Positions 34,582 through 44,082 of a DNA stretch of 64,000 bases are shown piece after piece. Both the position numbers and the translations under genes were made by a program. The notes under the pieces were generated by a model. That model was not told the origin of the DNA, did not search any database, and worked only from the letters and a program-made list of their open reading frames with translations. Source of the stretch: Pollutimonas sp036675275 (lineage in GTDB: Bacteria > Pseudomonadota > Gammaproteobacteria > Burkholderiales > Burkholderiaceae_B); the NCBI GenBank assembly GCA_036675275.1, contig JAKFFG010000006.1, positions 248,001 to 312,000 on the forward strand, in the 5' to 3' direction. Numbering within the stretch: the first letter of the stretch is position 1; each line of letters opens with the position of its first letter.

Positions 34582-36006
34582 ATGGGAATTCATACTATCA
34601 AAATGCCCGATATCGGCGAAGGCATCGCCGAGGTCGAACTGGTCGAATGGCATGTCAAACCAGGCGACACCGTGGTCGAGGATCAGCTTCTTGCCGATGT
34701 CATGACCGACAAGGCTACAGTGCAAGTGCCTTCTCCCGTGGACGGCAAAGTGGTGTCGCTTGGCGGCGCCGTCGGCGAAGTCATGGCGGTGGGGTCCGAA
34801 CTTATACAACTGGAAGTCGAAGGCGCGGGCAATGCGGCGGCCTCGAAACCGTCCAGACGAGCCGCCTCCGGGGGGCCGGCCGCCGGAACGCCGGTCGCTG
34901 CAACTTCGGCCGTAGCAAGTGCAGCCATACCTGCGACAACGCCGGAAAATAAATCGGGGCTCAAGTCGGCCCTTGAATCCACTCCTGAATCCACTCCCGA
35001 GTCGACTCCGCAATCGGCGACCGAAACAGCCGGAAAGCACGTGTCCGAACAGTCGGGCGAGCCACCGCGCGGCTCGGCGGCCGTCGCGTCTGTGGCTCCA
35101 GCCGGAGCAGTCCGCAAAACGGGCGAAAAGCCTCTTGCATCGCCAGCCGTGCGCAAGCGCGCCTGGGACTTGGGCGTGGAACTGCAATACGTGGCCGGCA
35201 CGGGCGCAGCAGGGCGAATTTCTCACGCCGATCTGGATGCCTACGTGGCGCAAGGCGCCAATGCCGCGGCGGCATCAACCGGCCGCGGCGCCGCCTACTT
35301 GCCTCGCGACGAAGAAAAACAGATTCCCGTCATAGGTTTGCGACGCAAGATCGCCCAGAAAATGCAAGAGTCCAAGCGCCGTATTCCGCACTTCACCTAT
35401 GTGGAAGAGGTCGACGTTACCGAGCTGGAAGCTTTGCGCGAGCGATTGAACGCCCAGTGGGCTGATCAGCGGGGCAAGCTGACCATTCTTCCCTTCCTGG
35501 CCAGGGCCATGGTGCTGGCCGTGCGCGAGTTTCCGCAGGTCAATGCGCGCTTCGACGACGAAAATGGGGTGGTTACCCATTATGGCGGGGTTCATATGGG
35601 CATTGCCGCCCAGACCGACGCCGGTCTCATGGTGCCGGTAATGCGTCACGCGGAAGCACATGACCTCTGGTCTTGCGCCGCGGAGATCAAGCGCCTGGCC
35701 GACGCCGCGCGCAAAGGAAATGCCGCTCGCGACGAGCTGTCGGGTTCGACCATCACGCTTACCAGCCTGGGCCCGTTGGGCGGCATTGTTTCGACGCCCG
35801 TCATCAACCACCCCGAAGTGGCCATTGTTGGCGTGAACAGAATCGTTGAGCGTCCCGTCATTCTCAATGGTGCTGTCGTAGCCCGCAAGATGATGAACCT
35901 GTCCTCGTCCTTCGATCATCGCGTGGTCGACGGAATGCATGCCGCCGAATTCATCCAACGCATACGGGCATATCTTGAATGTCCCGCCATGTTGTTCATT
36001 GAATAG
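34582..36006 (+). CDS. bkdB: Dihydrolipoamide acyltransferase E2 of the branched-chain complex
   Basis: The 474 residues show three parts. The lipoyl domain (1-80) has the lipoylated lysine at K44 in VMTDKATVQV. A long Ala/Pro/Ser/Glu-rich linker contains tandem Glu-Ser-Thr-Pro repeats, followed by the peripheral-subunit-binding domain ASPAVRKRAWDLGVELQYV. The C-terminal acyltransferase domain has the catalytic SSSFDHRVVDGM. ATG at 34582 sits 7-8 bp after GGGAGGGG, a better spacing than ATG at 34576, which overlaps the E1 beta stop. The core of the complex assembles from this subunit. Confidence 0.92.
   Translation: MGIHTIKMPDIGEGIAEVELVEWHVKPGDTVVEDQLLADVMTDKATVQVPSPVDGKVVSLGGAVGEVMAVGSELIQLEVEGAGNAAASKPSRRAASGGPAAGTPVAATSAVASAAIPATTPENKSGLKSALESTPESTPESTPQSATETAGKHVSEQSGEPPRGSAAVASVAPAGAVRKTGEKPLASPAVRKRAWDLGVELQYVAGTGAAGRISHADLDAYVAQGANAAAASTGRGAAYLPRDEEKQIPVIGLRRKIAQKMQESKRRIPHFTYVEEVDVTELEALRERLNAQWADQRGKLTILPFLARAMVLAVREFPQVNARFDDENGVVTHYGGVHMGIAAQTDAGLMVPVMRHAEAHDLWSCAAEIKRLADAARKGNAARDELSGSTITLTSLGPLGGIVSTPVINHPEVAIVGVNRIVERPVILNGAVVARKMMNLSSSFDHRVVDGMHAAEFIQRIRAYLECPAMLFIE
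34975..35010 (+). repeat. 12-bp tandem repeats in the E2 linker
   Basis: Three units at 34975, 34987 and 34999 (GAATCCACTCCT and variants) encode Glu-Ser-Thr-Pro three times. They lie in the flexible linker between the lipoyl and subunit-binding domains, where repeat expansion should be tolerated. Confidence 0.8.
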
Positions 36007-36014
36007 GAATAGGT

Positions 36015-37415
36015 ATGCAATCGAGTCAGTTACTGATCATCGGGGGCGGACCAGGCGGCTATGTGGCGGCCATTCGCGCCGCGCAGCTTGGTATTTCAAC
36101 CATACTCGTCGAGGGCGGGAATGTAGGCGGAACCTGCCTGAACGTGGGTTGTATTCCTTCGAAGGCATTAATACACGCCGCTGAAGAATTCCACAAGCTG
36201 TCGCACTATGGCGCCGAGTCGCCCTTGGGCATACGGATACAAGCGCCCAGCATCGATATTGCACGTACCGTCGCGTGGAAAGACGGTATTGTCGAGCGCC
36301 TCACGGGTGGCGTGGCGGCATTGCTCAAGAAGAACGGGGTCCAGGTCGTCAAAGGCTGGGCGCACATTATCGACGGTAAAACCGTCGAGGTGACGAACGG
36401 GTCGACGCAGCAGGCGGGCAATGGCTTGCGTATTTCCTGCGAGCATTTATTGCTGGCGACCGGATCCGAACCGGTCCAATTGCCCTTCATGCCTTTCGGC
36501 GAACGGGTCATTTCCTCCACGCAAGCCCTGTCGCCTGGCAGCTTGCCCGACTCCCTGGCCGTAGTGGGCGCCGGATACATCGGACTGGAACTGGGCATGG
36601 CGTACAGTAAACTGGGCGTCAAGGTTGCGATCGTCGAAGCGCAAGACCGAATTTTGCCCGCCTACGATGCTGAACTTGCAAAGCCGGTATTGGCCGCCTT
36701 GAAGAAGCTTCGCGTTTCGCTGCATCTGTCGTGCAGCGTGCTCGGTCTGGACGACGCCGACGCCCTGCGGGTAAAAAATGCGCGGGGCGACGAATCCACG
36801 CTTGCGGCCGAGCAAGTCCTGGTCGCGGTAGGGCGGCGGGCCCGTAGCGCCGGATTCGGCCTGGAATCCCTTTTGCTCGACATGAATGGGCCCGCGATAC
36901 AGATCGACGATCAGTGCAGGACGTCCATGCGCAATGTCTGGGCTATTGGCGATGTGACCGGCGAACCTATGCTTGCGCACCGCGCCATGGCCCAGGGTGA
37001 GATGGTTGCAGAAATCATCTCGGGGAAGCACCGGCGTTTTGTCCCGACTTCAATTCCGGCGGTCTGCTTTACGGATCCTGAAATCGTGGTGGCCGGCCTG
37101 TCTCCGGCCGAAGCCGAAACGGCCGGCGTGGATGCGATCACCGCCAGCTTCCCTTTCGCAGCCAATGGCAGGGCCATGACGCTCGATAGCACCGATGGCT
37201 TTGTAAGGGTGGTCGCGCGACGTGACAACCATCTGATTCTTGGGTGGCAGGCGGTAGGGCGCGGCGTGTCCGAGTTGAGCGCCGCTTTCTCTCAATCGCT
37301 GGAAATGGGTGCCCGCCTCGAAGACGTTGCAGGCACCATCCATGCCCATCCGTCCCTGGGCGAGGCAATACAGGAAGCGGCCATGCGTGCATTGGGCCAT
37401 GCTCTGCATGTGTAA
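36015..37415 (+). CDS. lpdA: Dihydrolipoamide dehydrogenase E3
   Basis: The 466-residue flavoprotein disulfide reductase has the FAD motif IIGGGPGGYVAAIRAAQLG, the redox pair in GGTCLNVGCIPSKALIH, the NAD motif AVVGAGYIGLELGMAYSKLG, the second FAD stretch NVWAIGDVTGEPMLAHRAM, and the C-terminal active-site His-Glu in HAHPSLGEAIQEAAM. It reoxidises the lipoyl group of E2 and passes electrons to NAD+. The ATG follows the site AGGAATAGG, 8 bp after the E2 stop, completing a four-gene bkd operon. Confidence 0.94.
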   Translation: MQSSQLLIIGGGPGGYVAAIRAAQLGISTILVEGGNVGGTCLNVGCIPSKALIHAAEEFHKLSHYGAESPLGIRIQAPSIDIARTVAWKDGIVERLTGGVAALLKKNGVQVVKGWAHIIDGKTVEVTNGSTQQAGNGLRISCEHLLLATGSEPVQLPFMPFGERVISSTQALSPGSLPDSLAVVGAGYIGLELGMAYSKLGVKVAIVEAQDRILPAYDAELAKPVLAALKKLRVSLHLSCSVLGLDDADALRVKNARGDESTLAAEQVLVAVGRRARSAGFGLESLLLDMNGPAIQIDDQCRTSMRNVWAIGDVTGEPMLAHRAMAQGEMVAEIISGKHRRFVPTSIPAVCFTDPEIVVAGLSPAEAETAGVDAITASFPFAANGRAMTLDSTDGFVRVVARRDNHLILGWQAVGRGVSELSAAFSQSLEMGARLEDVAGTIHAHPSLGEAIQEAAMRALGHALHV

Positions 37416-37460
37416 AACGCTGCGCTACAATCTGGGCTCCATTTCGCAGCGAGAGGCTCC

Positions 37461-38411
37461 ATGACCGACACCTACACGCCCAGTGAACAGCTTGAGCCGA
37501 GGCTGGACTACGTAATGTGCGCCAGTCCGGCCGGCACACATCGCATGGCGTATTGGGAGTGGGGCGATCCCGACAATGATCGGGTGCTGTTGTGCGTACA
37601 TGGACTCACCCGCACCGGCCGTGACTTCGATCTCCTGGCGCAACGTCTGGCCAGGCAGTACAGAGTGGTCTGCCCGGATGTGGTGGGTCGCGGGAAATCC
37701 GATTGGCTCATCAATGCGGCCAATTACGTCGTGCCGCAGTACGTCGCGGATATGCTCACTCTTATTGCGCGCGTAAAGCCGGCACAGCTCGACTGGGTCG
37801 GAACATCCATGGGGGGCCTGATCGGCCTGGGGCTGGCGGGCGCGCTTGCCATGTCCGCGGTCGTCAGACCTGATCGCGGCGTATGCGGCTTGCCCGTGGA
37901 AAATACATTGTCGCTGGGTAAAATGGTGCTGAACGATATCGGGCCCAAGCTCAGTTTTACCGGCTTGACCCGTATTGCTGAATACGTGGGTGAACCGCTG
38001 AGGTTCGACACCTTCGAGCAGGCCGTCGATTATGTGCGTACTGTTTCAGCGGGTTTCGGCGACCACGACCAGATGGGATGGGAAGACCTGACCAGGTATG
38101 TGTTCAACAAGCAGGGCGACTCCTGGGTCAAGCACTACGACCTGCGGATTTCCGAGCCTTTTGCCGGAGAATCCGAGGCCAAGATCCAGGCATCCGAGGC
38201 CATTCTCTGGGCTGCATACGAAAGCATTGTTTCACCGATACTGGTGGTGCGCGGCGAGGAATCCGACTTGCTGACTGCTGAGGTGGCCCAGGAAATGTTA
38301 AGTCGTAACCGAAATGCCCGCCTGCACAATGTGCCCAAGGTAGGTCACGCGCCCACGTTTCGCAGCGCCGATCAAATCGATCCGCTGGTCGAGTTTTTAC
38401 TCGCAAAATAA
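37461..38411 (+). CDS. Alpha/beta hydrolase
   Basis: This 316-residue hydrolase has the oxyanion region LLCVHGLTRTGRDFDLLAQR, the nucleophile elbow DWVGTSMGGLIGLG with Ser116, and the C-terminal acid-His region with VRGEESDLLT and VPKVGHAPTF. The ATG has a GAGAGG site. It starts 45 bp after lpdA; a CGCTGCG/CGCAGCG inverted repeat with a TACAAT box in its loop lies between, so it may have its own promoter. Substrate unknown; esters or C-C bonds are both possible for the family. Confidence 0.85.
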   Translation: MTDTYTPSEQLEPRLDYVMCASPAGTHRMAYWEWGDPDNDRVLLCVHGLTRTGRDFDLLAQRLARQYRVVCPDVVGRGKSDWLINAANYVVPQYVADMLTLIARVKPAQLDWVGTSMGGLIGLGLAGALAMSAVVRPDRGVCGLPVENTLSLGKMVLNDIGPKLSFTGLTRIAEYVGEPLRFDTFEQAVDYVRTVSAGFGDHDQMGWEDLTRYVFNKQGDSWVKHYDLRISEPFAGESEAKIQASEAILWAAYESIVSPILVVRGEESDLLTAEVAQEMLSRNRNARLHNVPKVGHAPTFRSADQIDPLVEFLLAK

Positions 38412-38425
38412 TCGGCGTACACTAA

Positions 38426-38456
38426 GAATTCCAATGGCGGCAGGTCATTGGAATTC
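38426..38456. terminator. Perfect 11-bp hairpin after the hydrolase gene
   Basis: GAATTCCAATG (38426-38436) and its complement (38446-38456) enclose a 9-base loop. It is followed only by ATCACTATTTATTT, so U-run support is weak. It lies between the hydrolase stop and the TTG start of the PHP gene and could end hydrolase transcription or structure the PHP leader. Confidence 0.55.
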
Positions 38457-38476
38457 ATCACTATTTATTTGCGAGA

Positions 38477-39313
38477 TTGCATATTAAAGTCGACTTGCAT
38501 TCCCACTCGGTCGTATCCGATGGGGTCCTGGCGCCAGCCATGCTGGCCGCGCGTGCACACGCCAACGGCGTGCTGCTGTGGGCCTTGACCGATCACGACG
38601 AACTTTCAGGCGTGGCCGAGGCGCGGCAGACGGCCGCGTCGCTGGGCATGTCATTTGTGGCGGGCGTCGAAGTCTCTGTTACCTGGGGCGGGCAAACGAT
38701 ACACGTGCTCGGGCTGAACGTGGACGACGGTGATCCCGTGCTGAACGAAGGCCTGGCGACGATCCGCAGCGGTCGTGCCATTCGGGCCAGAGAGATGGCG
38801 GACCGGTTGACGTCCATGGGCGTGCCCGACAGCTATGAAGGAGCAATGCAGTTCGCCGCCAATCCGTCGTTGATCAGCAGAACCCACTTTGCCCGTTTTC
38901 TGGTAGAGCGGGGATACTGCAAGAATATGCAGGCGGTGTTCGATAAATATCTGGGCGAGAACAAGCCCGCGAACGTGCAGGTTCACTGGTCTACGCTGGA
39001 GCAGGCCGTAGGCTGGATTGTCGGCGCCGGCGGGCGGGCTGCCATTGCGCACCCAGGCCGCTACAACTATTCGCCCATGCAGTTCGATGCGCTGTTCGAG
39101 CAGTTCAAAGAGCTGGGCGGTAGCGCTATTGAAATCATCACCGGCAGCCACACTCCAGCGCAATATGTCGAATACGCCGGCGTGGCGCGGCGTTATGGCT
39201 TTCTGGCCTCTTGCGGTTCCGATTTTCACAGCCCGAAAGAAGCCCGGCTGGATCTTGGCGAGCTTCCTGCGCTTCCATCCGACTTGACGCCAGTCTGGCA
39301 CGATTGGATCTGA
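38477..39313 (+). CDS. PHP domain phosphoesterase (3',5'-nucleoside bisphosphate phosphatase/RNase AM-like)
   Basis: The 278-residue PHP protein has the metal-ligand motifs VDLHSHSVVSDG, ALTDHDELSG, the central glutamate in AGVEVSVTWG, IAHPGRYNYS, and CGSDFHSPKEA. These match YciV/TrpH-type enzymes that remove the 3' phosphate from pAp-like nucleotides and trim 5' ends of rRNA. The start is TTG at 38477: the frame directly enters the first motif, and no ATG precedes it in frame. greB starts 1 bp after the stop. Confidence 0.88.
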   Translation: MHIKVDLHSHSVVSDGVLAPAMLAARAHANGVLLWALTDHDELSGVAEARQTAASLGMSFVAGVEVSVTWGGQTIHVLGLNVDDGDPVLNEGLATIRSGRAIRAREMADRLTSMGVPDSYEGAMQFAANPSLISRTHFARFLVERGYCKNMQAVFDKYLGENKPANVQVHWSTLEQAVGWIVGAGGRAAIAHPGRYNYSPMQFDALFEQFKELGGSAIEIITGSHTPAQYVEYAGVARRYGFLASCGSDFHSPKEARLDLGELPALPSDLTPVWHDWI

Positions 39314-39314
39314 C

Positions 39315-39866
39315 ATGAACAAGGCATTTGTAAAAGAATCCGAGAACGACGACGAAGATGACCTCGGGCCCGAGGCGGTAAAGCTGCCCGCGGGCACGAA
39401 AAACTACATCACCACGCAGGGCTATCAGCGCTTGCGAGACGAGCTCGCCCATCTGATCACCGTCGAGCGACCAGCTATCGTACAGATTGTCTCTTGGGCC
39501 GCATCCAACGGCGACCGATCCGAGAACGGCGACTATCTGTATGGCAAAAAGCGATTGCGCGAAATCGACCGGCGCATGCGCTTCCTGACCAAGCGCCTGG
39601 AAATCGCCGAAGTAGTCGATCCCGCGGCCCAGCCTAACCGGGATCAGGTTTTCTTCGGCGCCACGGTTGTGTATTCCGACAAGGCGGGCGAAGAGTTCCG
39701 TGTCACCATCGTGGGCGTCGACGAGGCCGAACCCCTGGCGGGGAAGATAAGCTGGATTTCGCCCGTTGCCCGTGCGCTGACCAAGGCGCGCGAGGGTGAT
39801 ACCGTTACCTTGCGCACACCGGCCGGCGTGGATGAACTCGATATTCTGGAAGTCCTGTATCCATAG
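39315..39866 (+). CDS. greB: Transcription elongation factor GreB
   Basis: The 183-residue factor rescues backtracked RNA polymerase by stimulating transcript cleavage. The N-terminal coiled coil starts YITTQGYQRLRDELAHL and carries the acidic tip SNGDRSENGDYLYGKKRLRE. The C-terminal FKBP-like domain has FFGATVVYSDKAGEEFRVTI and ISPVARALTKAREGDTV. The SENGDYLYGKKRLREID stretch distinguishes GreB from GreA. An unusual acidic N-terminal extension of about 30 residues (ESENDDEDDLG) precedes the fold. It is probably co-transcribed with the PHP gene. Confidence 0.94.
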   Translation: MNKAFVKESENDDEDDLGPEAVKLPAGTKNYITTQGYQRLRDELAHLITVERPAIVQIVSWAASNGDRSENGDYLYGKKRLREIDRRMRFLTKRLEIAEVVDPAAQPNRDQVFFGATVVYSDKAGEEFRVTIVGVDEAEPLAGKISWISPVARALTKAREGDTVTLRTPAGVDELDILEVLYP

Positions 39867-39974
39867 CCCGTCGTACGCGCCAGGTTGGGATTCAGCGTGT
39901 ATACGACGGTAAAAACGGCTAGTTACGCAAGCAGGTAAAATGGGGTTTCTCCCTTCTTTTGCCTGCGTCGTATC

Positions 39975-42900
39975 GTGAATCCTATCCAGTATCTCCTTGG
40001 CTCTTCCGTCCTGTCCTCGTTTCGTCGCGAGCAGTTGCTGCAACGGTTTACCGAGCTCGATCTGCCTGTTGCCGACATCAGCGGCCGCTACGAACATTAC
40101 GTGTGGACCGACACCGGTCTTGCCGCGCCGGATCAATCCAAGCTCGAACAGCTTCTCGACTACGGCAGTGTTGTCGAAGAGGGCAAAGAAGGGAAGAACA
40201 CCCTGGTTTTGCGCGTCGTACCGCGTTTCGGCACGGTCTCCCCATGGGCCAGCAAAGCGACCGACATCGCGCATAATTGCGGCCTGCAGACAGTACGCCG
40301 CATCGAACGGGGCATCCGCTATACGCTCACGCCGGCGCGCGGCCTGCTTGGTGCAAAATCCGTCGATGCCCAGCAATTGGCCAAGATCGCCGAGTGCCTG
40401 CATGACCGCATGACCGAAACAGTGGTGGATGCTAGCTTCGATGGCGCGGCCTTGTTTGCTTCCTTGCCTGGCAAGCCGATTCAAACCATAGACGTAATGG
40501 GCCAGGGCCGCGAAGCGCTGGATCAGGCCAATAGCGCCTTGGGACTGGCCTTGTCGGATGACGAAGTCGAGTATCTGGACGCCGCCTTCAAGCAATTGGG
40601 ACGCAATCCTACCGATGTCGAGTTGATGATGTTCGCCCAAGCCAACAGCGAGCATTGCCGGCACAAAATCTTCAATGCGCAATGGGTCATCGACGGCGAG
40701 GCCCAGCAAAACACCTTGTTCGGGATGATACGCGCCACGCATGCCGCGCAACCGGACGGTACCGTGGTGGCCTATTCCGACAATTCGGCGATTATGGCGG
40801 GCGGACCGGCGACGCTGTTCCATGCCGGAAAAGCAACATCATCGGCCGTTTACGAGCATCATGAAGGCGTCTTGCACACGCTGATGAAGGTAGAGACGCA
40901 CAACCACCCCACGGCCATCGCGCCTTTCCAGGGCGCGGCAACCGGCGCGGGCGGTGAAATCCGCGACGAAGGCTCTACGGGCCGTGGTTCCAAGCCCAAG
41001 GCCGGCCTTACCGGTTTCACGGTTTCCAATTTGCGCTTCAAGGATGCCATTGAGCCTTGGGAGACCGATGCCCATGGGGCGCCCGAGCGCATCGCCAGTC
41101 CGCTGGACATCATGATAGAGGGGCCTATCGGCGGCGCCGCATTCAATAATGAGTTCGGCCGCCCCAATTTGCTGGGCTATTTCCGGACCTTCGAACAAAC
41201 GGCGGGCGGCACGCGCTGGGGCTATCACAAACCCATCATGATTGCGGGCGGCCTGGGCTCCATCGACGCCCGGCTTACCCACAAAGACCCGATTCCTCCA
41301 GGCGCCTTGCTGATCCAGCTGGGCGGCCCGGGCATGCGTATTGGCATGGGTGGCAGCGCGGCTTCCAGCATGAGCGCGGGCGCCAACAGCGCTGAACTCG
41401 ACTTCGATTCGGTGCAGCGTGGCAATCCGGAGATCGAACGGCGCGCCCAGGAAGTCATCGACCGCTGCTGGCAGCAAGGGGAAAGCAATCCCATCATTGC
41501 CATCCACGATGTCGGCGCCGGCGGCCTTTCCAATGCTTTTCCTGAATTGGTCAACGATGCCGGGCGCGGCGCCATTTTCGAACTTCAGCAAGTTCATCTT
41601 GAAGAGTCGGGATTGTCGGCAGCCGAAATCTGGAGCAACGAATCGCAAGAGCGCTATGTCCTGGCGGTCCTGCCTGAAGATCTGGCCCGATTTGACTTGA
41701 TCGCCAAGCGCGAGCGCTGTCCGTACGCGGTAGTCGGCGTAGCCACGCAGGAGCGCCAGCTTCGCGTCACCTACGGCGAAGGCTTGCCGGGCGTATCGCC
41801 AGACAGCGACTTGCGGGAACCCGACGGCATTCGGCCGGTCGACGTGCCGGTGGACGTCATTCTGGGCAAGCCGCCGCGCATGACGCGCGATGTGCAGCGC
41901 AAGGTGGCCATGGGCGCCGAACTCGACATCACCGATATTGCGCTCGATGAAGCGATAAGCCGGGTGTTGCGCCACCCCACAGTGGCAAACAAGAATTTCC
42001 TGATCACCATAGGAGACCGTTCGGTAGGCGGGCTTACCAGCCGCGACCAGATGGTGGGACCATGGCAAGTACCGGTAGCCGATTGCGCCGTCACCCTGGC
42101 GGACTACGAAGGCGTACGCGGTGAAGCGATGGCCATGGGCGAGCGCACACCGCTGGCCATGATCGATGCGCCGGCTTCTGGCCGGATGGCCATTGCCGAA
42201 GCGCTGACGAACCTGGTGGCCAGCGACGTGCAGTCGCTGAAAGACATCAAGCTTTCCGCCAACTGGATGGCGGCCTGCGGCGCAGCCGGCCAGGATGCGG
42301 CCCTGTACGATACTGTCTCGGCAGTAAGCGATTGGTGCCAGCAACTGGGCTTGTCCATACCGGTGGGCAAAGACTCGCTATCCATGCGTACCTCTTGGCC
42401 GCATGATGGCGAGCCGCGCGAAGTACTTGCGCCGGTTTCGCTCATTGTCACTGCATTTGCACCTGTCGCGGACGTTCGCGCCACCCTGACACCGCAGTTG
42501 CGCACGGACGCGGGCGATACGGCTCTTATTCTTATCGACCTGGGCTTCGGGCAACAACGCCTGGGCGCGTCCATCCTGGCGCAGGCATTCAATCGAGTCG
42601 GCGTTACAGTGCCCGATATTACCGACGCGACGGCATTGGTCGCATTCTTCAAGGTGCTGCGCCAGCTTGCTGCCAACGGGCATATCCTGGCCTATCACGA
42701 CCGGTCCGACGGCGGCCTGCTGGCGACGGTATGCGAGATGGCGTTCGCCGGGCGTGTCGGCGTTTCCATCAACCTCGATATGCTTACCATCGATCCCGTC
42801 GCGGCTGACTGGGGCGACTATAAGATCCGTCCCGAACAAATTTCGGTACAGCGCGACGAGCTTACGCTCAAGGCTTTGTTTGCCGAGGAAGCCGGCGCGG

Positions 42901-44030
42901 TTATCCAGGTGCTGCTGGCACAGCGCGATATCGTGTTGCAGCAGCTGCGTGCGCACGGCCTGTCGGCCTATAGCCACGTAATCGGCAGCCTGAACAAGCA
43001 GGACGAAATACAGATATTCCGTGACGGCAACTGCATATACCAGAAGCCGCGCACTGAATTGGGCCAGCAATGGAGCGAAGTCAGCCGGCGCATCATGGCG
43101 CTGCGTGACAACCCGGATTGCGCCCAGTCCGAGTTCGACACGTGGAAAAATGATTCCGACCCAGGCATGACGCCAGTGGTGGCTTTTGATCCCCAGGAAG
43201 ATGTTGCCGCGCCGTTTATCTTGACCGGAAAGCGTCCCAAAGTCGCCATCTTGCGCGAACAAGGGTGCAACAGCCAGGTCGAGATGGCGTGGGCCTTCGA
43301 CAAGGCCGGCTTTGAAGCGCAAGACGTGCACATGACCGACCTCTTGTCGGGGCGAGCCCGTCTGGACGATATTCAGGGATTGGTTGCCGTGGGCGGTTTC
43401 AGCTACGGCGACGTGCTCGGGGCAGGCGAGGGCTGGGCCCGCACCATACGCTATAACAACCAGCTGGCCGACCAGTTCGCCGCCTACTTCGGGCGGACAG
43501 ACACCTTTGCGCTGGGCGTGTGCAATGGTTGCCAGATGATGGCCGCGCTGGCCAGCATGATTCCGGGTGCGCAACACTGGCCGCGCTTCACGCGCAACCA
43601 ATCCGAAAAGTACGAGGCTCGCCTGTCGCTGGTCGAGATTCCCGAATCGCCTTCCTTGTTCATGCAAGGCATGGCCGGCACGCGTGTGCCGGTAGCCGTT
43701 GCGCACGGCGAGGGCTACGCAAACTTTTCAGCGCAGGGCGATCTTTCGAAAGTAAGAAGCGCACTGAACTACGTCGACAATCTCGGTCAGCGTACCGAGC
43801 ACTATCCATCCAATCCCAACGGCAGTCCTCAAGGGCTGACGGGTGTCACAACCGAAGACGGACGGTTCACGGTGCTCATGCCTCATCCAGAACGCGTCAC
43901 GCGTAATGTCATGATGTCGTGGGCTCCCGAAAACTGGGGGCCGCTGGATACAGGCGGCAAGGATACCCCTCATGGAGGCTATAGTCCGTGGCTGCGCATG
44001 TTCCGTAACGCGCGAGTGTGGCTGGGATGA
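39975..44030 (+). CDS. purL: Phosphoribosylformylglycinamidine synthase (single-chain PurL)
   Basis: The enzyme carries out the fourth committed step of purine synthesis, converting FGAR to FGAM with ATP and glutamine. The 1351 residues are the large proteobacterial form: N-terminal PurS-like part, two AIRS-like synthase halves (MFAQANSEHCRHKIFNAQW, ATGAGGEIRDEGSTGRG, GNPIIAIHDVGAGG-type motif), and a C-terminal glutaminase with LGVCNGCQMMAALA (catalytic Cys), HGEGYANF and MPHPERV. GTG at 39975 is the start by family N-terminus (MNPIQYLLG). guaB follows after 52 bp. Confidence 0.95.
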   Translation: MNPIQYLLGSSVLSSFRREQLLQRFTELDLPVADISGRYEHYVWTDTGLAAPDQSKLEQLLDYGSVVEEGKEGKNTLVLRVVPRFGTVSPWASKATDIAHNCGLQTVRRIERGIRYTLTPARGLLGAKSVDAQQLAKIAECLHDRMTETVVDASFDGAALFASLPGKPIQTIDVMGQGREALDQANSALGLALSDDEVEYLDAAFKQLGRNPTDVELMMFAQANSEHCRHKIFNAQWVIDGEAQQNTLFGMIRATHAAQPDGTVVAYSDNSAIMAGGPATLFHAGKATSSAVYEHHEGVLHTLMKVETHNHPTAIAPFQGAATGAGGEIRDEGSTGRGSKPKAGLTGFTVSNLRFKDAIEPWETDAHGAPERIASPLDIMIEGPIGGAAFNNEFGRPNLLGYFRTFEQTAGGTRWGYHKPIMIAGGLGSIDARLTHKDPIPPGALLIQLGGPGMRIGMGGSAASSMSAGANSAELDFDSVQRGNPEIERRAQEVIDRCWQQGESNPIIAIHDVGAGGLSNAFPELVNDAGRGAIFELQQVHLEESGLSAAEIWSNESQERYVLAVLPEDLARFDLIAKRERCPYAVVGVATQERQLRVTYGEGLPGVSPDSDLREPDGIRPVDVPVDVILGKPPRMTRDVQRKVAMGAELDITDIALDEAISRVLRHPTVANKNFLITIGDRSVGGLTSRDQMVGPWQVPVADCAVTLADYEGVRGEAMAMGERTPLAMIDAPASGRMAIAEALTNLVASDVQSLKDIKLSANWMAACGAAGQDAALYDTVSAVSDWCQQLGLSIPVGKDSLSMRTSWPHDGEPREVLAPVSLIVTAFAPVADVRATLTPQLRTDAGDTALILIDLGFGQQRLGASILAQAFNRVGVTVPDITDATALVAFFKVLRQLAANGHILAYHDRSDGGLLATVCEMAFAGRVGVSINLDMLTIDPVAADWGDYKIRPEQISVQRDELTLKALFAEEAGAVIQVLLAQRDIVLQQLRAHGLSAYSHVIGSLNKQDEIQIFRDGNCIYQKPRTELGQQWSEVSRRIMALRDNPDCAQSEFDTWKNDSDPGMTPVVAFDPQEDVAAPFILTGKRPKVAILREQGCNSQVEMAWAFDKAGFEAQDVHMTDLLSGRARLDDIQGLVAVGGFSYGDVLGAGEGWARTIRYNNQLADQFAAYFGRTDTFALGVCNGCQMMAALASMIPGAQHWPRFTRNQSEKYEARLSLVEIPESPSLFMQGMAGTRVPVAVAHGEGYANFSAQGDLSKVRSALNYVDNLGQRTEHYPSNPNGSPQGLTGVTTEDGRFTVLMPHPERVTRNVMMSWAPENWGPLDTGGKDTPHGGYSPWLRMFRNARVWLG

Positions 44031-44053
44031 TAGGTAAAGACCCTAGGTTCGCG

Positions 44054-44059
44054 TATAAT
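44054..44059 (+). promoter_or_regulatory. -10 element of the guaB promoter
   Basis: A perfect TATAAT lies 23 bp before the guaB ATG in the short purL-guaB gap. The -35 region (TAGGTA at 17-bp spacing) is poor, so activity may need an activator or be modest. Confidence 0.5.
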
Positions 44060-44082
44060 CTTGCTTTGCACGGAGCTAGTTC

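Noticed and set aside
39138..40823. 561-codon - strand frame opposite greB and purL
   Set aside because: It spans two well-identified genes on the other strand, and its product resembles no fold.
40839..42344. 501-codon - strand frame inside purL
   Set aside because: Antisense to conserved PurL motifs with no domain signature.
42378..43706. 442-codon - strand frame inside purL
   Set aside because: Antisense shadow of the PurL C-terminal half, including the glutaminase motifs.
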